From: CAZVWQ01 sp964631275
GTDB lineage: Bacteria; Patescibacteriota; JACMRA01
Assembly: GCA_964631275.1 (NCBI GenBank)
Contig: CAZVWQ010000004.1
Span: forward strand, 24,818-88,817
Direction: 5' to 3'
DNA: 64,000 nucleotides
Under the pieces are notes generated by a model. The model did not search any database, was not told the DNA's origin, and saw only the letters and a list, made by a program, of their open reading frames with translations. How positions within the stretch are numbered: position 1 is the first letter of the stretch; every line of letters begins with the position of its first letter. Of the stretch, positions 62,501-64,000 are shown one piece after another. Position numbers and translations under genes: made by a program.

Positions 62501-63509
62501 TTCCTCCGTCAAGTTGAAGCATTGGTCTGAGATCTGGAGGTAACACCATAATTCTTTTGAGAATCATCCATTCTGGCTTGGAGCTAGTATTTAAAAAATG
62601 CTTAATAAGCTTCAATCTTTTGGCTAATTTTTTCTTGGTTTGACCTTTGGTTGTGGTTAGTTTTTCTTTAATTTCTAGGTATTCTTTTTCTAAGTTTACA
62701 TTTTTGAGTAAGGTTTCTACAGCTTCGGCTCCAATCTGAGCTTTAAAGGTAGGCCCAAATTTTTGAGATAACTCTTGATACATTACTTCAGTAATAACAT
62801 CCTTGAACTTTAACGAAGATAGCTCTTTTTTTGCTACTTCAGCTACGGTTTCGATTTTGGCCACAATCTCTGACTGTTGAGATTTTAGAACTTCTTTATC
62901 AGTTTCATATTTTGCTTTTAAATCTTCTTTTTGAAATTTTCCGCTAGATTTATCTACTTGGTATTGCCTAGACAGCTCCTGAAATTTGTTATCGCAATCC
63001 CCCTTGGTAGTTTTAATTCTATTTTTTGTTTCTTTTTCAATTTTTTCGATATATTCATTACGAATATCTTCATTAATTTCAGTGATCACATAAGCTGAAA
63101 AATAGGTAACTTTATTTAGGTCTGAAGCTTTCATATCTAGAAGTAAAGCTATTCTGGAAGGTATTACTCTTAGATACCAAGGGTGCACGCAAGAAGTCGC
63201 TAAAGAAATATGTCCCATCCTTTCACGTCGGACAGAAGAGTGAGTTACTTCTACACCACATTTATCACAGATTACCCCAGCATATCTATATCTTTTATAC
63301 TTTCCGCAAGCACACTCCCAGTCTTTAACTGGACCAAAAATAGCTTGGCAAAAAAGACCATTCATCTGAGGTGCTCCTGTACGGTAGTTAATAGTTTCGG
63401 CGGTTAGGACTTCTCCATAACTCATCTCCAGCATATTTTCTGGAGACATCATCTGTAGGCTAACTGAGTCTACATTTTTTAGGTTACTAGGAATAGCTAC
63501 GTAAGGCAT
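59550..63509 (-). CDS. rpoC: DNA-directed RNA polymerase subunit beta'
   Basis: A 1319-residue catalytic subunit. N-terminal zinc site: CACGKYKRYRYAGVICDKCG. Clamp helices: RPMLQLDGGRFAASDLNELY, RRLINRNNRLRKL. Active-site loop: NADFDGDQMAVH with the three Mg-binding Asp residues. Bridge/trigger region: GARGNISQLNLMVGMRG, then LTGLEYFIGMKGQRKGQADL and TADAGYLTRRLVDVGQN. Second zinc site: SSTKCSLPRGICQRCYG. The end, VILGQLIPAGTG, is conserved. A charged insert of about 110 residues lies near 150-260. rpoB, normally directly upstream, is not within 490 bp; the gene has its own promoter and leader. Confidence 0.97.
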   Translation of the reverse strand: MPYVAIPSNLKNVDSVSLQMMSPENMLEMSYGEVLTAETINYRTGAPQMNGLFCQAIFGPVKDWECACGKYKRYRYAGVICDKCGVEVTHSSVRRERMGHISLATSCVHPWYLRVIPSRIALLLDMKASDLNKVTYFSAYVITEINEDIRNEYIEKIEKETKNRIKTTKGDCDNKFQELSRQYQVDKSSGKFQKEDLKAKYETDKEVLKSQQSEIVAKIETVAEVAKKELSSLKFKDVITEVMYQELSQKFGPTFKAQIGAEAVETLLKNVNLEKEYLEIKEKLTTTKGQTKKKLAKRLKLIKHFLNTSSKPEWMILKRIMVLPPDLRPMLQLDGGRFAASDLNELYRRLINRNNRLRKLIQIGAPEVILRNEKRMLQEAVEALIDNSARSGRQVMASSGIKRPLKSLTDVLKGKQGRFRQNLLGKRVDYSGRSVIIVGPNLKLDQCGIPKNMALELFKPFLMGRIISKSEKGLLPEEYQSFNVHSARRLIESKIPFVYDILDEVIKDKYVLLNRAPTLHRLSFLAFQPTLVEGKAIQLHPLVCQAFNADFDGDQMAVHLPITVKGQEEAKDLMVATRNLLKPASGELIMSGASQDIVLGCYYLTIDKFKPEKKEKMNYFASKEEAMMAYDSGKIKLQELVKIRLRDQGKEKTLETTIGRVIFNSCFPENYKFINHTMTKKVYQRTLNEAYFDLGNESLTVVLDTIKTLAYKYATQSGLSLSIDDFNIPTEKYKLIKKSVEKVKKIHDMNGLGILTNEEKHKQVVNIWRDTSDTISNMTKDTIDDFGNVGMMILSGARGNISQLNLMVGMRGLSVTAGGHIMELPAQHGYLEGLTGLEYFIGMKGQRKGQADLSLKTADAGYLTRRLVDVGQNLIIMDVDCGTEEGMHIVSKTEDADDLWSVPSGKAYGRYLAKDIVVDGKIIASRNTLIDRNLSIELKNKKISEVTVRSSTKCSLPRGICQRCYGIDFSTHRPVDLGIPIGIIGAQSLGENSTQLTMDQGKHAGGVLLKADITQGLARVEEIFEARNPKYEAPISPIDGIVEKIEGNLEQGYKILISNPKSTFSLPYKKGTEELLVEEGQTVASQDAIIIKDNGEIIRAGFDGELETSDNQVIIRQSGPVSAEFETLPGYYLEIKENQKITKGQALTEGSANMQELMDVAGVDALQEYIVKELIAIYTANGITVNEKHIEVIIKQMCNRVQIVDGGDSDYVPGDLVRLAVITDANKKLKSEGSKIITFKRVITGISRSSLTTDSFLSAASFQETSKVLVEAVISGRKDYLLGLKENVILGQLIPAGTGFNQEKVVAAAGKLEEDFDEQ

Positions 63510-63582
63510 AAATAAAAAGATATTTTGTTTGTAATTATATAAAAAAATAACAAAAATTCAACGAAAGATTTAGAACTTACAG

Positions 63583-63606
63583 GCAAAAACCCCAAAAATG
63601 GGGCTA
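63583..63606 (-). terminator. terminator-like hairpin in the rpoC leader
   Basis: On the minus strand GCCCC-ATTTTT-GGGG is followed by TTTTTG. It lies about 75 bp upstream of the rpoC start and downstream of the promoter at 63699-63726. It is thus either an attenuator or the end of an upstream transcript that shares the site. Confidence 0.65.
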
Positions 63607-63698
63607 TATAAAAGATAGCTATATATCTAAAGCTTGCAAGGGAAAGAGTTGAAAGGTTTGTGAAAAAGTTCTGTAGATTTGGTCTTTGCGTAAAAAAT

Positions 63699-63726
63699 AT
63701 TATAGAGTATTTTTATTTCTTGTCAA
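63699..63726 (-). promoter_or_regulatory. near-consensus sigma-70 promoter of rpoC
   Basis: On the minus strand TTGACA (63726-63721), a 16-bp spacer and TATAAT (63704-63699). Both boxes match consensus exactly, the best promoter in the window. The predicted leader is about 180 bases and contains the terminator-like hairpin. Confidence 0.8.
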
Positions 63727-63933
63727 GAAGTTTAAGTTTTTAAGTTAAGCATAAAGAATGTAGGTAAAGTGCCTATTTTCGATCTTTTTTATTAGGCCTT
63801 ATTAACAGTTGGTTTTTTCTTTAATTAGTAAGCAAAATTAGCAACTTTATAGTAAACTCTTGCACTAACTAGACAATTTTTTTAGGCTTTAATTCAAAAA
63901 ATAATTGAACCAAGGTCTAGTCAAACAAACAAG

Positions 63934-64000
63934 ATGAATAAGCTATTTACCCTAAATTCAACTCTTTATATACAAACAAATCTTTTTATTTAACCTAAAC
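63934..64000 (-). repeat. TATACCC-family repeat, cut by the window end
   Basis: AGCTATTTACCCTAAATTCA, then ACTCTTTATATACAAACAAA and TCTTTTTATTTAACC continue the family order up to the last base. Confidence 0.75.

Noticed and set aside
1..64000. Recoded UGA (Gly) as in Gracilibacteria/Absconditabacteria
   Set aside because: TGA terminates rpmF, the 21278 gene and the 38-residue ORF exactly at overlapping starts, and all complete conserved proteins read normally with the standard bacterial code.
4720..64000. The regularly recurring short repeats as a CRISPR array
   Set aside because: Copies are kilobases apart, diverged, in both orientations, about 110 bp long, and no cas genes are present.

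Overview
The window reads as chromosome from a very AT-rich, gene-sparse bacterium of the Candidate Phyla Radiation (Patescibacteria) type. The evidence is indirect: a streamlined but complete core (rpoC, primary sigma factor, tsaE, rpsI, rpmA, rpmF, nusB-like, pheS, proS, mraY, rseP), many lineage-specific single-membrane-span surface proteins, a V-type rather than F-type ATPase, small operons or isolated genes, and almost no Shine-Dalgarno motifs. TGA is used as a real stop (rpmF, the gene before the 20.8 kb membrane gene, and the 38-codon ORF before mraY), so the UGA=Gly code of Gracilibacteria/Absconditabacteria does not apply. No gene fixes the class within the group.

Layout. 0-6.6 kb: 3' part of a DEAD-box helicase, a frameshifted antitoxin-like ORF, an ECF sigma factor with a membrane partner, an IS630-type remnant, a cupin, tRNA-Ser(UGA) and small membrane proteins. 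6.6-8.3 kb: long gene-free stretch with a candidate structured RNA. 8.3-10.6 kb: a primary sigma factor fused in frame to TsaE. 11-14.7 kb: a secreted repeat protein, a HisA-like fragment and a TMEM43 homologue. 14.8-19.2 kb: a ribosomal operon (rpsI-rpmA-rpmF-nusB) and rseP, enclosed by a 407-bp inverted repeat that I read as identical base for base. 19-25 kb: membrane proteins, mraY, and an IS982-type element with a frameshifted transposase. 25-31 kb: V-ATPase subunits D and I, a truncated ligA, and pheS. 31-47 kb: large envelope proteins, proS, a muramidase-like protein, an EgtD-like methyltransferase paired with an APH-type kinase, a membrane cyclophilin and a Trm11-like methyltransferase. 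47-51 kb: a WxL-type surface protein followed by two paralogous DUF916-like membrane proteins. 51-59 kb: an ATP-grasp ligase, a COG0523 GTPase, a possible PD-(D/E)XK protein, a class A beta-lactamase-like protein and a BNR-repeat lipoprotein. 59.5-63.5 kb: rpoC with its own promoter.

Intergenic DNA is not empty. It is filled with short non-coding elements in several families that recur in both orientations. Most begin and end with TATACYC...GRGTATA. One element is inserted inside another, and the longest is the 407-bp inverted repeat. They look like MITE-type elements, and an IS630-like transposase remnant (a TA-targeting family) is present nearby. Together with the truncated ligA, the frameshifted IS982 and the antitoxin-like pseudogene, they suggest a genome shaped by repeat insertion and gene decay.

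The main biological candidates are the sigma-TsaE fusion, the WxL/DUF916 surface cassette, the invertible-looking ribosomal segment, the TATAC repeat superfamily and the structured RNA near 7.1 kb.
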